Source: Rhizobiales bacterium GAS188 (GTDB lineage: Bacteria; Pseudomonadota; Alphaproteobacteria; Rhizobiales; Beijerinckiaceae). From it: a DNA stretch of 64,000 nt. Shown piece after piece: positions 9,301 through 18,187 of this stretch. Position 1 is the stretch's first letter. Each line of letters opens with the position of its first letter. The notes below the pieces were generated by a model. The model was not told where the DNA came from and searched no databases. It saw only the letters and a list, made by a program, of their open reading frames with translations. The position numbers and the translations under genes are program-made. Location: the NCBI GenBank assembly GCA_900104855.1, contig FNSS01000001.1, forward strand, positions 2,046,001 through 2,110,000, read 5' to 3'.

Positions 9301-9410
9301 TGCCGGTGGTCCGCAAGGTGATGGAGGACGCACCGCACCCGGCCATCAACCTCGCCGTGCCGCTCGCGGTCGACGCCCGCGCCGCCCAGAACTGGGACGA
9401 GGCGCATTGA
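6366..9410 (+). CDS. polA: DNA polymerase I
   Basis: The product is 1014 aa and performs repair synthesis and Okazaki fragment processing. The N-terminal 5' nuclease (about 1-300) contains FLVDGSSFIFRAY, the AYKGNR segment and YEADDLIATYA. An Ala-rich linker is at about 340-385. The 3'-5' exonuclease domain (from about 420) has VAIDTETSS and IKIGQNLKYD, so proofreading residues appear present. The polymerase domain has motif A DYSQIELR (about 786), motif B RRAKAINFGIIYG (about 836) and motif C VHDELVFE (about 961). The length fits Hyphomicrobiales PolA. It is apparently monocistronic, with the repeat array upstream. Confidence 0.98.
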   Translation: MTQRPVDKGDHIFLVDGSSFIFRAYFQSMNQDRKYNYRSDGLPTGAIRLFTTKLLQFVKDGALGIVPTHLGIIFDKSENSFRKELYPAYKGNRSDPPDDLIPQFPLMREAVRAFGLFPVEQDRYEADDLIATYARLASARGADVTIISADKDLMQLIKPGVSMYDPASGDAKSKTYRPERLIGHEEVVAYFGVPPEKVIDVQALAGDSTDNVPGVRGIGIKTAAQLIEEFGDLESLLTRAGEIKQPKRREALIENAELARISKTLVTLVQDVALETPLDDLSLQPPPAVQLMAFLKAMEFTTITRRVAELYGVDIAEVEADERLKIGGSADPRLKMPAAAPVEAGAAATATTEGAAGRQPKAALPEAGAAAEPASPAQGPSPATLAAERLAEAASSKFDLSAYETVTSLERLDAWIAEAGELGSVAIDTETSSLDAMQAELIGLSLALAPGKACYIPLGHRLEGSDAGLFDAGVAANQLPIREALARLKPLLEDASIIKIGQNLKYDWLVLVRHGIEIAPYDDTMLMSYVLDAGRGNMGMDDLSQRWLGHQPLAFKEVAGQGRRFIGFARVPIERATEYAAEDADITLRLWRLFKARMVAEHLTSVYEVLERPMVETLARMERRGIAIDRQILSRLSGEFAQGMGRLEAEINELAGERFNLGSPKQLGDILFGKMGLPGGTKTKTGAWSTSARALDDLAEQGHELPKRILAWRQLAKLKSTYTDALPGFVNPETQRVHTSYSLAATTTGRLSSSDPNLQNIPIRTEEGRRIRTAFVAANGNKLVSADYSQIELRILAHIADIPQLRKAFAEGLDIHAMTASEMFGVPVAGMPSDVRRRAKAINFGIIYGISAFGLANQLSISREEAGAYIRKYFERFPGIRDYMETTKRSCRDNGYVSTIFGRKCNYPAIRSSNPSERAFMERAAINAPIQGSAADIIRRAMVRMDEALASAKLSARMLLQVHDELVFEVPDAEVEATLPVVRKVMEDAPHPAINLAVPLAVDARAAQNWDEAH

Positions 9411-9528
9411 GGGGGCGGGGGTACCGGGCTGGCGGGGGCGAGGGCGGGTTGCGGGTAGGGTGGGCTCAGTGCCGGAGCTGTGGGAAATTGTAGGAAGCGG
9501 GAGTCTGCTGCTGTCGAATGTCCGAAAC

Positions 9529-9580
9529 TCCAAAACGAAGTCTGTGGCAAGGTTTCGGTGCGCGAGCGGACGTTTTGGAA
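9529..9580. other. Inverted repeat in the polA downstream gap
   Basis: The gap 9411-9677 holds no gene. TCCAAAACG at 9529-9537 and CGTTTTGGA at 9571-9579 form a perfect 9-bp inverted repeat around a 33-base loop. It lies at the 3' end of the convergent STAND gene and could be a terminator or the edge of the accessory island. Its function is not evident. Confidence 0.4.
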
Positions 9581-9677
9581 CTCCAGACGGTGATGCGCCG
9601 CGTCGCGCCTCCCAGGTGCGTTGGCTCGCTGAATGCGTCTGACCGCTGCCGCCCGAGAGCCCACCCCGCTCCGCCTT

Positions 9678-12600
9678 TCAGATGCCGATAGGCGCTTCGG
9701 AATGGCTACCGCTCGTGCCACGGCGATCGCCTCGCCCTATATTTTGGGTCGCACGCCAGGCTCTCGATGTCGTTGCGCTTCTCAGATAGGGGCGGACCCG
9801 CTCAGCCTGATCCTGTCTGACGACCAGCACATATCCATACCTGAACACAGCGCTATCGACTTCGCTGGCGAGTTCGCCCCCGTCACGCCAGTAGAGCGTC
9901 TGGGCGACCATCTCATCCGAATCGTTTAGGTAGACAAACGCGTTGCGGGGATCGGATCGCCAGCCTAGCTCGGCAGCGACAACGGGGCAGAGCGTCAGCA
10001 TGTAAAGATCAACGGAGCCAACCATGATAGGCTCCACGTTGACGACAGCGCCTGGTGCAACCCCATCATAGACCGCCATGACCCTATCGGCTATGGCAAC
10101 CCGCGGAAGACGACGAAGCTGTTGGAACAAGCTGTCTTCTGTTTGGCCCGTGTCCGGTCCGAAGTATTGCTCCACAAACCACTCGTCTTGGAAATGACGG
10201 CGTCTATGGAGGGCAGTGGCGGCGAGCACGATGTGCCCCTCGACTGTCGGCCGGATTGCGTCCTGCTTCGCATCAGCAAGCCACGCTTCGCTCTCGCTAG
10301 ACCGGAAAATGTCCACCATCTCGGCCGCTGGCACTCCGACCGGCCGCACGGCTGGTGGCATAGTGCGAACACCGCTGGAGAAAGCTCCGGCGCGCATTAG
10401 AATACGCGGGACGACCCGGGGATCGATAGTTTCGGCCGCGACCAGTTCTCCAACCAGCTCCCGCATTGCCTGGAACGCGGCGGAAGTCGACAGTTTCCGG
10501 AAAGGCGAATTCAGGCTCAGGCGGCGCAAGCGCCGTTGCTGGTTTGCAATTGCGCCGGGACCAAACACAGCGGCGCCGCCCATTCGAGTCATGAGTTGGG
10601 CCGCGCGCATGCGCAAGTTAGCAAGATCGAGCCCAGTAGCACGGACGGTAATCCTGAGAGCGTCCCCAAGCGGCCACGTCCAGGCGTAGGTGTCCTCCGT
10701 GTACAGCCCTTGCGAAGTGAACGACGTGCCCGACGGCGGCTCAAAGCGCTCGGCCTGGGGGTTCGGCGGAAGCTTGAGACCATAGATGGTGGGCAGATCG
10801 CCACGTTTGGCCTGGGGCTCCCGTCCCCACTCACGCCCCATGGTCATAGCGAGCCGCCTAATGGCCATGTCGTCGCAATTGCACATTTCACCTAGGAACG
10901 GAGCGACCGCGTCCCGAACAGCCGCGACATCGCGACACTCCCAGGCGATCTGCGCCGCCTCCAAAGCTTGGTAGCCGCCCGCTTGCCAAAGTCGAGGAAG
11001 CAACGCGGCGACTACAGGCGCGCCGCCCACGCAATTGGCGAGTTCTATCGCAGCAGTTCGCGCCATGTGCGTGAGTTCAACTGAAGTGACCTCAATGGCC
11101 CGGTAGAGAATATCGGCCAGTGTCTGCTCGTCGCCCTTAGGCACGCCGGTTATGGGTTCAAGGTCATGTCCGATGCGGTACTCGCGAAACTGCCTGAGGT
11201 GGTTCTGGAGACGAGCCCATGTTCTCGCCCATGTCGGCCTTGGCGAGAGCAATTCGAGGACAAGGTCGAGGTTCGGAAGCAGGTAGTCTAGAGACTCCCG
11301 CCGGTTGGCCAGATCGTCGATAAAGGCGTCGAAGGCGGCACAACGCGCCTTTTCGCCACCGAGCTCTACGTTCAGGCGATGGTAACGTTGCTTGGCCTTG
11401 CCATGCCAGCCGTCGCCCCATGATCCGCGCTCCTCGGCGAGCGCCTTCAGACGGGCAAGGTATGATTTCGCCTCCTCCAGTCGCCCGGCCGCGAGCGCCG
11501 CCTTGGCTATCGTTTCGATACTACGCTCGTCTTTGCTCAGTACCTCAGCGCAATCGAAGACGGCCTTCGCTGCGTCGTAGTCACTGCGCGGCGCGATGCG
11601 CTCGAACGCCCGAACCGCGCCATAAGAGCCGGACTTGTCGCCTACTTCCCCTAGGACGGCGGTGATCTCGCCCAAACTACGGACCAGGAAGAATGGATCT
11701 TCCGGGCTATTTCCCGACTTCGGGGGCGGCAGCTCAGCTCGCCAACGTTCCAGAGCTTCGACGCCATACGGGAAGCCACGATCGGTGGCTGCCTCGACGA
11801 CTTCTTCGAGAAAGATGATCCGTCTTGTCGGGTGGGCGTCGGCTTCGAGGCAATCGACGGCATGGCGGACGACGGCTTCCAACTGAACAGCCGGAGCAGC
11901 GCGAATCAGTATTGGATAGATGCTCCCTTCATCTTCGCCACCGAACGGTAGGGCAATGCGGCCGAATAGGACACTCGCGGCGGCGGTCAGGTCGGTCCTG
12001 CGCCCGATCAGGCCGGACACGAGCCCTTTGACGAGATTTGGCCAATTGGAAAGACTATTCTCTTCGATCAGGTCCGAGGCGCCTCTCGCCCAGGCGGGAC
12101 CTGCCCGGGCCGCTTCGTTCAGCAGCGTCGCCGCAAGCCGGCTGCCTACGTCGTCACCTTCCGTCTCGGCCAGCCCCCCCAGTACTCGACCGAAGAAGCG
12201 TAGCCGATCGGGGCGACCTGTCGGATCTTCCTCACAGGCCCGCACGAAAAGGTCCCGCCAGGCGAAGTACTGTGGATCCTTCTTCGCAGGCCTTGCATAG
12301 CCCAGCCCGTCCTCATGCATCTGGGCAAGTATGGCGCGCGCACGCTCATCGAGACCGAACCTCGCATAGGTTGATGCCATTGCCGCCGCCTCGCTGAGTT
12401 GCGCCGACGGCGTCCTTTCGAGGCCCGGTCGATAGTCGAGCCGAACCTCGGCGCGTGTTGCATCGAACTCGTATCGGTAAGCCGCGATCGTGTACGCCCT
12501 GCGAACGGACGGTCTACCAAGACGGCCCGCTCCGCCAGTCAGGCGCGCGTCCATTGCCTCAGTGAAGTGAGACAGAGTTTCTGGCCCAATCGCGGCCGCT

Positions 12601-15600
12601 GCATCGACCATTGCCGACACGGCCTCATCCATCACCTGGTCGACGCGCCACCGCTCATAGTCCTGTGGTGTGTCACCCTCGGCGTGCTGCAGGAAGTCAA
12701 GCGTTGTGCGGAATTCCTGGAGGGGCTCCATCGACGCCTGGCGCCCGGCCCGTCCATCGCCGAGCAACCTGCCGATGATCTCCAACCTCGCCTGATAGAC
12801 TCTAAGGATTCCTGGCTTAGGCGCACGACCCGGGACGAATGGCCGACCAACCCAAGCCGCAAGCTCGGCATGGATCAGGATCTGTTGACATGCCCACCGG
12901 AGGTCTTCGCGCCCGTAACTGAAGTCCCGGTCGGCGAGCGTCGGAGGCGATTCGTCCGCAAAGTAGGCCTCGGCCAAATCGAGGCGCCCCACCCTCGCGG
13001 CCATCGCCGCCGCCTCTCTCCGGAGCTCCGATTCTAGTTTGATCGTTAGCGGAAGCGTATCCTCCAAGCGCTTCAAGGCGAGCGCGTCATTGTCTGCGTG
13101 GTAGGCTGCGCATGCAGCATAGAACATGACCAGACCGCGATTTTCTTCGCCAATCTGTAAGGCCTCGATCAGCGGCTCGGGTCGAAGTTCGGGGTTGCGC
13201 GTCAGCTGTCCTCGGGCAGCCATCAGCTTGAGTTTGGTTCGGTAGCTTTCGATATCGAAGTGTTGGATGAATGGCTGATCGGGCGCCCGGAGACGCGCAA
13301 GTGCCGCCAGGAACGGTCCTGCTTCGCGGAACACCAGCGCCCGCTCGGCCCATTCTTCAAGATCGCTGTCGTCGATCTGGCGGTCGAGCGCTTCGGCCCC
13401 CAGCAGCTTGTCGATGGGCTCCAGGGCGTGAAATAGTCTCCGAGCTTCGGCTTCCTCGCCATCCACCAGAAACGCATCCACAAGTTCGTAGCCTTTGCCG
13501 GACGTCAGCGTTACCCCCTCGGCCTCCAACAGACCCAAAGCTGCACGGAGGTCGCCCAACTGTATGAACGCGCTGAGGACCTCGTCACCCAGTGCCTCCG
13601 CACGCATGTTGATCTCGTGCCGCGCAAGAATCAGGTCCACGATCAACTCGGTTCGCCGCAGCATTCCGGCGGCAATCAGGGCGAAGTCCATATCGTCACG
13701 GATGTCGCGCGGGTTACGACCTTCTATGAATTGGGCTCGAAACCGCTCAGGCGTGGCGAGGGTTGTGACGGCCGCGTGATCGCCGGCCCGTGCACGATAG
13801 CGCAGTTCCATCCAACGCTGGGGATCCAGCGACTCGGCCTCTCGGGCCATGTCGGCCAGTTCGCTGTATCGCCTTCGCACGGCCGAATCGTCCGCCACAC
13901 CGTAGCGGAGGCCAGTGCGAGCCCTAAGGAACATACGAAAACTGTTATGGAAGATAGACCAGGCGTTCTGGTGATTCCGCACGAGGAGGTGGCCGGCAGC
14001 GCGCCAAGCGGCGTCGGTCGCGTCTGCACCTACCAAGCCGTCGAGACTGACCGGGCAGATTGGCCCCTCTGCCAGCGCCACATAGGCCATGGCCCGCTGG
14101 GCCATTCCGCTGGGCTCGAGATCATGCCAGGCTCGTTCGTAGAAGACATCCACATCGCCGCCGTAGGCGGGTCCGTTGCGCAACCAGTGTTGACGCTCGT
14201 TAGTTGAGGTGGCGTTCAGCAGGCCTTCGATCACGTAGCGGGTCGAGAGTGGATGGCCCTCAGTGCGAGCGTAGAGCTCGCCGCGATCGACGTCTTTGGG
14301 TAGTCCCGCCGCATCTGCAAGGCGGCTGACGGCTTCTCGCGGCAGCGGCGTGACCGCAATGCATCGACCAGCCTCCTGCGCTTGATCAGTGACCGTAGGC
14401 GGTATGTCTTGTAGGTCAAGGCGCTGGGTGCCAAGGGCGAAGATGACCCCGTCGGGGACGGCATGTGGAAGCGGCAACTCGCACAGGAAGGAGTGCTGCG
14501 GCCTCTCCTCGCGAGGGACGTGGTCTAGCCCGTCGACTACGATGACCGTTCTGGTGCCTTCAGCCCGGAAGCGGTCGCTGGCTTCGAGAAGGATCGTGCG
14601 CAACTGCTCACGAAGCTCGACCAGCTCTGTTCCGGGTACGATTTCATGCCCGAGATTCTGTTGCTTCAGCTGCTTGACGACGTCGTGGAGAAAGTCGAAC
14701 GCCTCTGCCCTTCCCAGGCCTTGGCCTTGGCCCGGAACAAAGGCGAGATAGCGGACTACGATGGCACGCGGAGGCGGCAACAGGCCAGCCGCTAACAGCG
14801 TGGATTTGCCACTCCCTGGCGGACCAACGAGGCTGACGTAGCCAGAGGTGATCGCCGACAATGCCTGTTGCAGGGCCTCCTGAGTGAGGTTGTTGGATTC
14901 ATAGAGAGCGTCCACCGGGAAGATGTGGCTATGCCTCAGGCCAAACGGGTCGCGCCAACCCAGGCGCGCCAGGAGTTCGGCCACGGTCCAACGATCCTTC
15001 TCGGCGTCGTCGGCGGCCAATCGGGGAAGCATGGCGGCTATATCGCGCAGACGTCGGCCGTCTCCAACGCTATTGCCGCCGAAGCCCAGCGAGCGACCCT
15101 GCCCGCCCGCAAGGAATCGCGTGTGCCGCCAGGCAGTCTCAAACTCGCCGTCTTCCAGGCCGGACGCCGCCTGAATGTCGGCAATGAAAATGGCAAAGGG
15201 CGATGCTCGCCAGTCAGCGAGGCTCCAGGTCAGGCGGTGCGCGTCGTGGGCGCGGAGAAAAGCTGCTGAGGATATCGCAACATCGGCGCCACCAATATCG
15301 TCGTTGGTGCGAGGATAGTCATCGCAGGCGTAGATCGTTTCGATTAGCGTGTCTGGGTTATCGGCGTGGAGCTTGCGTCGAGAATCCATCATTCGATGCA
15401 GGAGATCTTCAGCACCTAGCAGCATAGTCCTGATGCTGAAGGGCTCGGGATCACGGCTTGTCTTCACTTGGTGCGCGGCGATGCGATCGTTGAGCCCAAG
15501 GACAATGTCATCGAACGCACCGGCGCCGCGGTCGGCGATTCCGATCCACCGAAGGCCGCCCGAGGCCAGCGCTTGGTAGGTGATGCGGGCGCCAAGGTCG

Positions 15601-15707
15601 TATTGGGGCACATAGCCGCGCTGGGCCCGCCGCTCGCCCTCGCCCGGCGTCGTTTGGGAGTCGTCCCGAACTGGAGCTTTGCCTCTCATGCTGAGGTCCA
15701 AACTCAA
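9678..15707 (-). CDS. Giant STAND NTPase with N-terminal nuclease domain (Avs-like)
   Basis: The product is 2009 aa. Residues about 30-210 resemble a Cap4/DUF4297-type PD-(D/E)XK nuclease: D66/D67 in AFDDIVLG, then H-Q-V-K82. An NTPase of the NACHT/STAND type follows, with Walker A GPPGSGKST at 295-303, Walker B VIVVDGLDHV (D392, D395) and a sensor-like strand VIFALGTQ. After about residue 600 the remaining 1400 residues are helical and TPR-like, the usual ligand-sensing part. The architecture matches antiviral STAND (Avs) sentinels, which recognise phage proteins and unleash an effector nuclease. This is inferred from architecture; the subtype is not assigned. The start could be a few codons later. 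Confidence 0.85.
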   Translation of the reverse strand: MSLDLSMRGKAPVRDDSQTTPGEGERRAQRGYVPQYDLGARITYQALASGGLRWIGIADRGAGAFDDIVLGLNDRIAAHQVKTSRDPEPFSIRTMLLGAEDLLHRMMDSRRKLHADNPDTLIETIYACDDYPRTNDDIGGADVAISSAAFLRAHDAHRLTWSLADWRASPFAIFIADIQAASGLEDGEFETAWRHTRFLAGGQGRSLGFGGNSVGDGRRLRDIAAMLPRLAADDAEKDRWTVAELLARLGWRDPFGLRHSHIFPVDALYESNNLTQEALQQALSAITSGYVSLVGPPGSGKSTLLAAGLLPPPRAIVVRYLAFVPGQGQGLGRAEAFDFLHDVVKQLKQQNLGHEIVPGTELVELREQLRTILLEASDRFRAEGTRTVIVVDGLDHVPREERPQHSFLCELPLPHAVPDGVIFALGTQRLDLQDIPPTVTDQAQEAGRCIAVTPLPREAVSRLADAAGLPKDVDRGELYARTEGHPLSTRYVIEGLLNATSTNERQHWLRNGPAYGGDVDVFYERAWHDLEPSGMAQRAMAYVALAEGPICPVSLDGLVGADATDAAWRAAGHLLVRNHQNAWSIFHNSFRMFLRARTGLRYGVADDSAVRRRYSELADMAREAESLDPQRWMELRYRARAGDHAAVTTLATPERFRAQFIEGRNPRDIRDDMDFALIAAGMLRRTELIVDLILARHEINMRAEALGDEVLSAFIQLGDLRAALGLLEAEGVTLTSGKGYELVDAFLVDGEEAEARRLFHALEPIDKLLGAEALDRQIDDSDLEEWAERALVFREAGPFLAALARLRAPDQPFIQHFDIESYRTKLKLMAARGQLTRNPELRPEPLIEALQIGEENRGLVMFYAACAAYHADNDALALKRLEDTLPLTIKLESELRREAAAMAARVGRLDLAEAYFADESPPTLADRDFSYGREDLRWACQQILIHAELAAWVGRPFVPGRAPKPGILRVYQARLEIIGRLLGDGRAGRQASMEPLQEFRTTLDFLQHAEGDTPQDYERWRVDQVMDEAVSAMVDAAAAIGPETLSHFTEAMDARLTGGAGRLGRPSVRRAYTIAAYRYEFDATRAEVRLDYRPGLERTPSAQLSEAAAMASTYARFGLDERARAILAQMHEDGLGYARPAKKDPQYFAWRDLFVRACEEDPTGRPDRLRFFGRVLGGLAETEGDDVGSRLAATLLNEAARAGPAWARGASDLIEENSLSNWPNLVKGLVSGLIGRRTDLTAAASVLFGRIALPFGGEDEGSIYPILIRAAPAVQLEAVVRHAVDCLEADAHPTRRIIFLEEVVEAATDRGFPYGVEALERWRAELPPPKSGNSPEDPFFLVRSLGEITAVLGEVGDKSGSYGAVRAFERIAPRSDYDAAKAVFDCAEVLSKDERSIETIAKAALAAGRLEEAKSYLARLKALAEERGSWGDGWHGKAKQRYHRLNVELGGEKARCAAFDAFIDDLANRRESLDYLLPNLDLVLELLSPRPTWARTWARLQNHLRQFREYRIGHDLEPITGVPKGDEQTLADILYRAIEVTSVELTHMARTAAIELANCVGGAPVVAALLPRLWQAGGYQALEAAQIAWECRDVAAVRDAVAPFLGEMCNCDDMAIRRLAMTMGREWGREPQAKRGDLPTIYGLKLPPNPQAERFEPPSGTSFTSQGLYTEDTYAWTWPLGDALRITVRATGLDLANLRMRAAQLMTRMGGAAVFGPGAIANQQRRLRRLSLNSPFRKLSTSAAFQAMRELVGELVAAETIDPRVVPRILMRAGAFSSGVRTMPPAVRPVGVPAAEMVDIFRSSESEAWLADAKQDAIRPTVEGHIVLAATALHRRRHFQDEWFVEQYFGPDTGQTEDSLFQQLRRLPRVAIADRVMAVYDGVAPGAVVNVEPIMVGSVDLYMLTLCPVVAAELGWRSDPRNAFVYLNDSDEMVAQTLYWRDGGELASEVDSAVFRYGYVLVVRQDQAERVRPYLRSATTSRAWRATQNIGRGDRRGTSGSHSEAPIGI

Positions 15708-15877
15708 TCAGATCGAATGGATGCGCAAGCTTTCTGTGGCCAAACGAGAGAGAGCCTCCTTAATCGCGAGGTCGGGGCTGCACCCACGCGCGCGGGAGGG
15801 CGCCGGTCGGAGCAACAAAATGCTATCGGCCGTCATTTTTGATCGACTGACCTCAGCGGCTGCCGTAGATCGGTCCT

Positions 15878-16471
15878 ATGGCGAGCGAATCCAGATTCCG
15901 AGAGAATGACCTGTTCCGGGGCGACCGGAAAAATTCCAGCAAGAACGCCTGTGTCGGCGACAATGGTGGGCGTTACGACCTGTTCGATTATGCGCTCGGG
16001 TATTTCGACGCAACGCTGATTCTGCTCAGAGCCGGACAGCAGCCCGACGCCATAGTTGACACGCTCGTTTATCCAGCTTGCTACAGCTACCGGCACAGCC
16101 TCGAGCTGTTCATGAAGTGGCTCGTCAACGAAATGGGCCTTGCGCTGCGTGGCGAGGATCTGAAGGCAGCGAAAGTCCACGATCTCACGAAGAACTGGGA
16201 ACGCGCTTTGGCAGGCTTCCAGAAGCTTCCTGAAAGGCTTGCAAGGCCGGAGGAGCTGGAGCTGATGGCGCTTGCTATCAAGTGCGTCGATGAAATCGAC
16301 CCGAACGGTGAGACGTTCCGGTTTTCGGACGACCGGAAAGACAGACAACACCTCAAGGAATGGAGGCTGGTCAATCTGACAGTCTTGCTCAGCTACGTCG
16401 AGAAGACAGTTGCGGTGATGAAGGATTGGCAATACAGACTTGACCGCCATCAGGAAGACCAGAGAAATTGA
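15878..16471 (+). CDS. Small helical hypothetical protein, divergent from the STAND gene
   Basis: The product is 197 aa, starting at the ATG at 15878, 170 bp from the divergent STAND start. It is predicted soluble and nearly all alpha. The segment SYRHSLELFMKWLVNEMG followed by VHDLTKNWERAL recalls HEPN-type or abortive-infection helical proteins, but the canonical HEPN R-x4-6-H motif is not clearly present. It shares its strand and neighbourhood with the protease gene at 16597. I cannot name the family. Confidence 0.7.
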   Translation: MASESRFRENDLFRGDRKNSSKNACVGDNGGRYDLFDYALGYFDATLILLRAGQQPDAIVDTLVYPACYSYRHSLELFMKWLVNEMGLALRGEDLKAAKVHDLTKNWERALAGFQKLPERLARPEELELMALAIKCVDEIDPNGETFRFSDDRKDRQHLKEWRLVNLTVLLSYVEKTVAVMKDWQYRLDRHQEDQRN

Positions 16472-16482
16472 TACGCTTGTCA

Positions 16483-16511
16483 GTGACAGTGCATTTAATT
16501 TCTGCATTCAG
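16483..16511 (+). repeat. GTGACAGTGCA-type repeat end
   Basis: GTGACAGTGCATTTAATT followed by TCTGCATTCAG. The same word recurs at 20960, 27885 and 38211, and in shorter form at 21184. Here only the left half of the roughly 85-bp element is present, 12 bp after a gene stop. Confidence 0.75.
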
Positions 16512-16596
16512 CGTCCATGGCACCATGAGCGATATCAGGTTCTTCGACCCGATTATCTAGCGCATCTAGTCGCACGAAGGGGAGATAGCAAAAGCG

Positions 16597-17361
16597 ATGA
16601 CCACACTAGATATGTTTACGCTCGCAACCGTCCCTCTTGAGCAGTACTTTAGCGACACTCCGCTCGGGCAGGGCACGGGGTTCATGTGGAAGAACCAAGA
16701 GCAGTACTACCTCGTGACCAACTGGCATGTGCTCTCCATGTGTGACTTCTTCACACGAGCCAATTTGCGAAAAGACGCCGGCCGACCAAATGTCCTGCGC
16801 ACGCTCTTCAACATCCAAGGTTCATTCGAGAAGCAGCGATGGGACATCAAGATCAGGGACGACGACGACAAGCCACTTTGGCTGGTACACCCGGGAAGGC
16901 GCGTTGATATTGCCGTCCTGCCCATTCCCCTCAAGCCGGAAGAACTGATCATCGCTCTCTATCCGCTCAATATCCTGGCCAATGCGGCGCTTCGCGTCGA
17001 GATCGGGATGGAAGTCTTCATCATAGGTTACCCGTTTAAGCTAGAGCCGCCCGCCTATCCCGTCTGGAAGCGGGGAAGCATTGCATCTGAACCGCAGATC
17101 GCTCGGCTTACGACAGATTACATGCTGGTCGATACGGCGTCGCGGCCCGGTATGTCGGGAGCGCCAGTTATCCGCCGAAGCTGGACAAATCACATGGTCG
17201 AGCCGGGTGTTGTTGCCTTGGTAGACACCCCATTGAACAAGTTCATCGGCGTTTATTCCGGCCGGGTACCGACTGACCACCCCCACGAAGCCCAGATCGG
17301 GCTTGTATGGGACGGCTCCTTCATCAATGAGATTATTGCCGGAAACACCAGGGACGATTGA
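16597..17361 (+). CDS. Trypsin-like serine protease
   Basis: The product is 254 aa with a trypsin-fold peptidase over most of its length. The catalytic triad is readable: H44 in TNWHV, D104 in RRVDIAVLP and S187 in RPGMSGAPV. No signal peptide is visible, so it is cytoplasmic. Cytoplasmic trypsin-like proteases of this kind accompany or are fused to STAND sentinels in known antiphage systems. Here the protease lies about 900 bp from the Avs-like gene, on the opposite strand, with a small helical gene between. A role as effector or regulator of the immune module is inferred. A housekeeping role is less likely given the surrounding debris. Confidence 0.85.
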   Translation: MTTLDMFTLATVPLEQYFSDTPLGQGTGFMWKNQEQYYLVTNWHVLSMCDFFTRANLRKDAGRPNVLRTLFNIQGSFEKQRWDIKIRDDDDKPLWLVHPGRRVDIAVLPIPLKPEELIIALYPLNILANAALRVEIGMEVFIIGYPFKLEPPAYPVWKRGSIASEPQIARLTTDYMLVDTASRPGMSGAPVIRRSWTNHMVEPGVVALVDTPLNKFIGVYSGRVPTDHPHEAQIGLVWDGSFINEIIAGNTRDD

Positions 17362-17471
17362 CCGGCTTGATCGATTGTTCATCGATACGCCGAAGGGTTG
17401 GTTGCTAAAGCCAAGCAAACTTCCCGTCGAGAGCGGGCATTATAACGGTCCCAAACCTCCGGCTTTATCCC

Positions 17472-17645
17472 CTACCCATGCGTCCATTCTTCGCCGCCGA
17501 GGCCGGCGAGCGCCTGGACGCGGGCTTCATCGGCGGCGAGATCGCGCGCCGGTCTGGAATGGACGATAAGGCCGTCGTCCAGCACATAGGCGTAGTCTGC
17601 GATCTCGAGGCTCCAGCGCGTATTCTGCTCCGCCAGCGGGACCGC
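17472..17645 (-). pseudogene. 3' fragment of a LivF-type ABC transporter ATPase
   Basis: The last 54 codons read AEQNTRWSLEIADYAYVLDD...GLIVHSRPARDLAADEARV, matching the C-terminus of branched-chain amino acid or urea ABC transporter ATPases of the LivF/UrtE type (family form VEQN...A...YVL..G). The Walker and signature regions are absent. The upstream part is replaced by a short repeat from about 17646. The fragment marks a deletion or rearrangement point at the edge of the island. Confidence 0.7.
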
Positions 17646-17712
17646 GGTGCCTAAGCAAGGCGTGGATGGCCGCAACGAGTGCGGCCATGACGCACTGGCG
17701 CCTCTTCGACAC
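17646..17712. repeat. Short palindromic intergenic repeat (VMA-LV-AIHAL type)
   Basis: GTGGATGGCCGCAACGAG and GCGGCCATGACGCAC surround a small inverted core (GGCCGCAACGAGTGCGGCC). Read on the minus strand it translates as CVMAALVAAIHALL, a spurious peptide familiar from a dispersed repeat in rhizobial genomes. It is joined directly to the broken livF fragment. Confidence 0.55.
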
Positions 17713-17715
17713 GAT

Positions 17716-18187
17716 GCATTGAAGTCGGAAAACTGCCCTCTCACGGGCACACCAAAGTAACTGCTAGCCGAATTGAGTCGGCGGCCTCAATGGCGGATCG
17801 CCTCACCGAGCTAGGTCCTGCGTTCCGTGCCATCGTCCGACCCGGCGCCCGTTATTCGGTCAAGAGCGACAAGTACGTCTGCCGCGAGTGGCTGGAGCCC
17901 TCGCCAAGGTCCGACGAGTCCTTGGACAGGCTTAGGCGGGTTAGCCGAGACGCCCCTCGACAGATGAGGCCGGAGTTGCGAGCCATACCTTGATGAGTCG
18001 GACGCACCGCTCCCTCCGCCTTTAGAACGACATCTATATGCGAGTCGCCATCCCCTATGACTTGGTTGCTCTGGGCGAGTACATCCCGCGCTTCGTGGGC
18101 CTTATCGGCGAGGAACGCTGGTTCAAGCGCGTTCACGGCGTAGATGCGGATCGGCTCTGTACGGCGTCGATGGCGCACGCCAGCGAT
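17716..18187. other. Gap with no identifiable gene
   Basis: Short open frames occur on both strands. One on the plus strand begins ATGCGAGTCGCC at 18038 and reads into the antisense of the caspase gene. None has recognisable domains or a persuasive start. The stretch may hold gene remnants from the same rearrangement that left the livF fragment. Confidence 0.4.
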
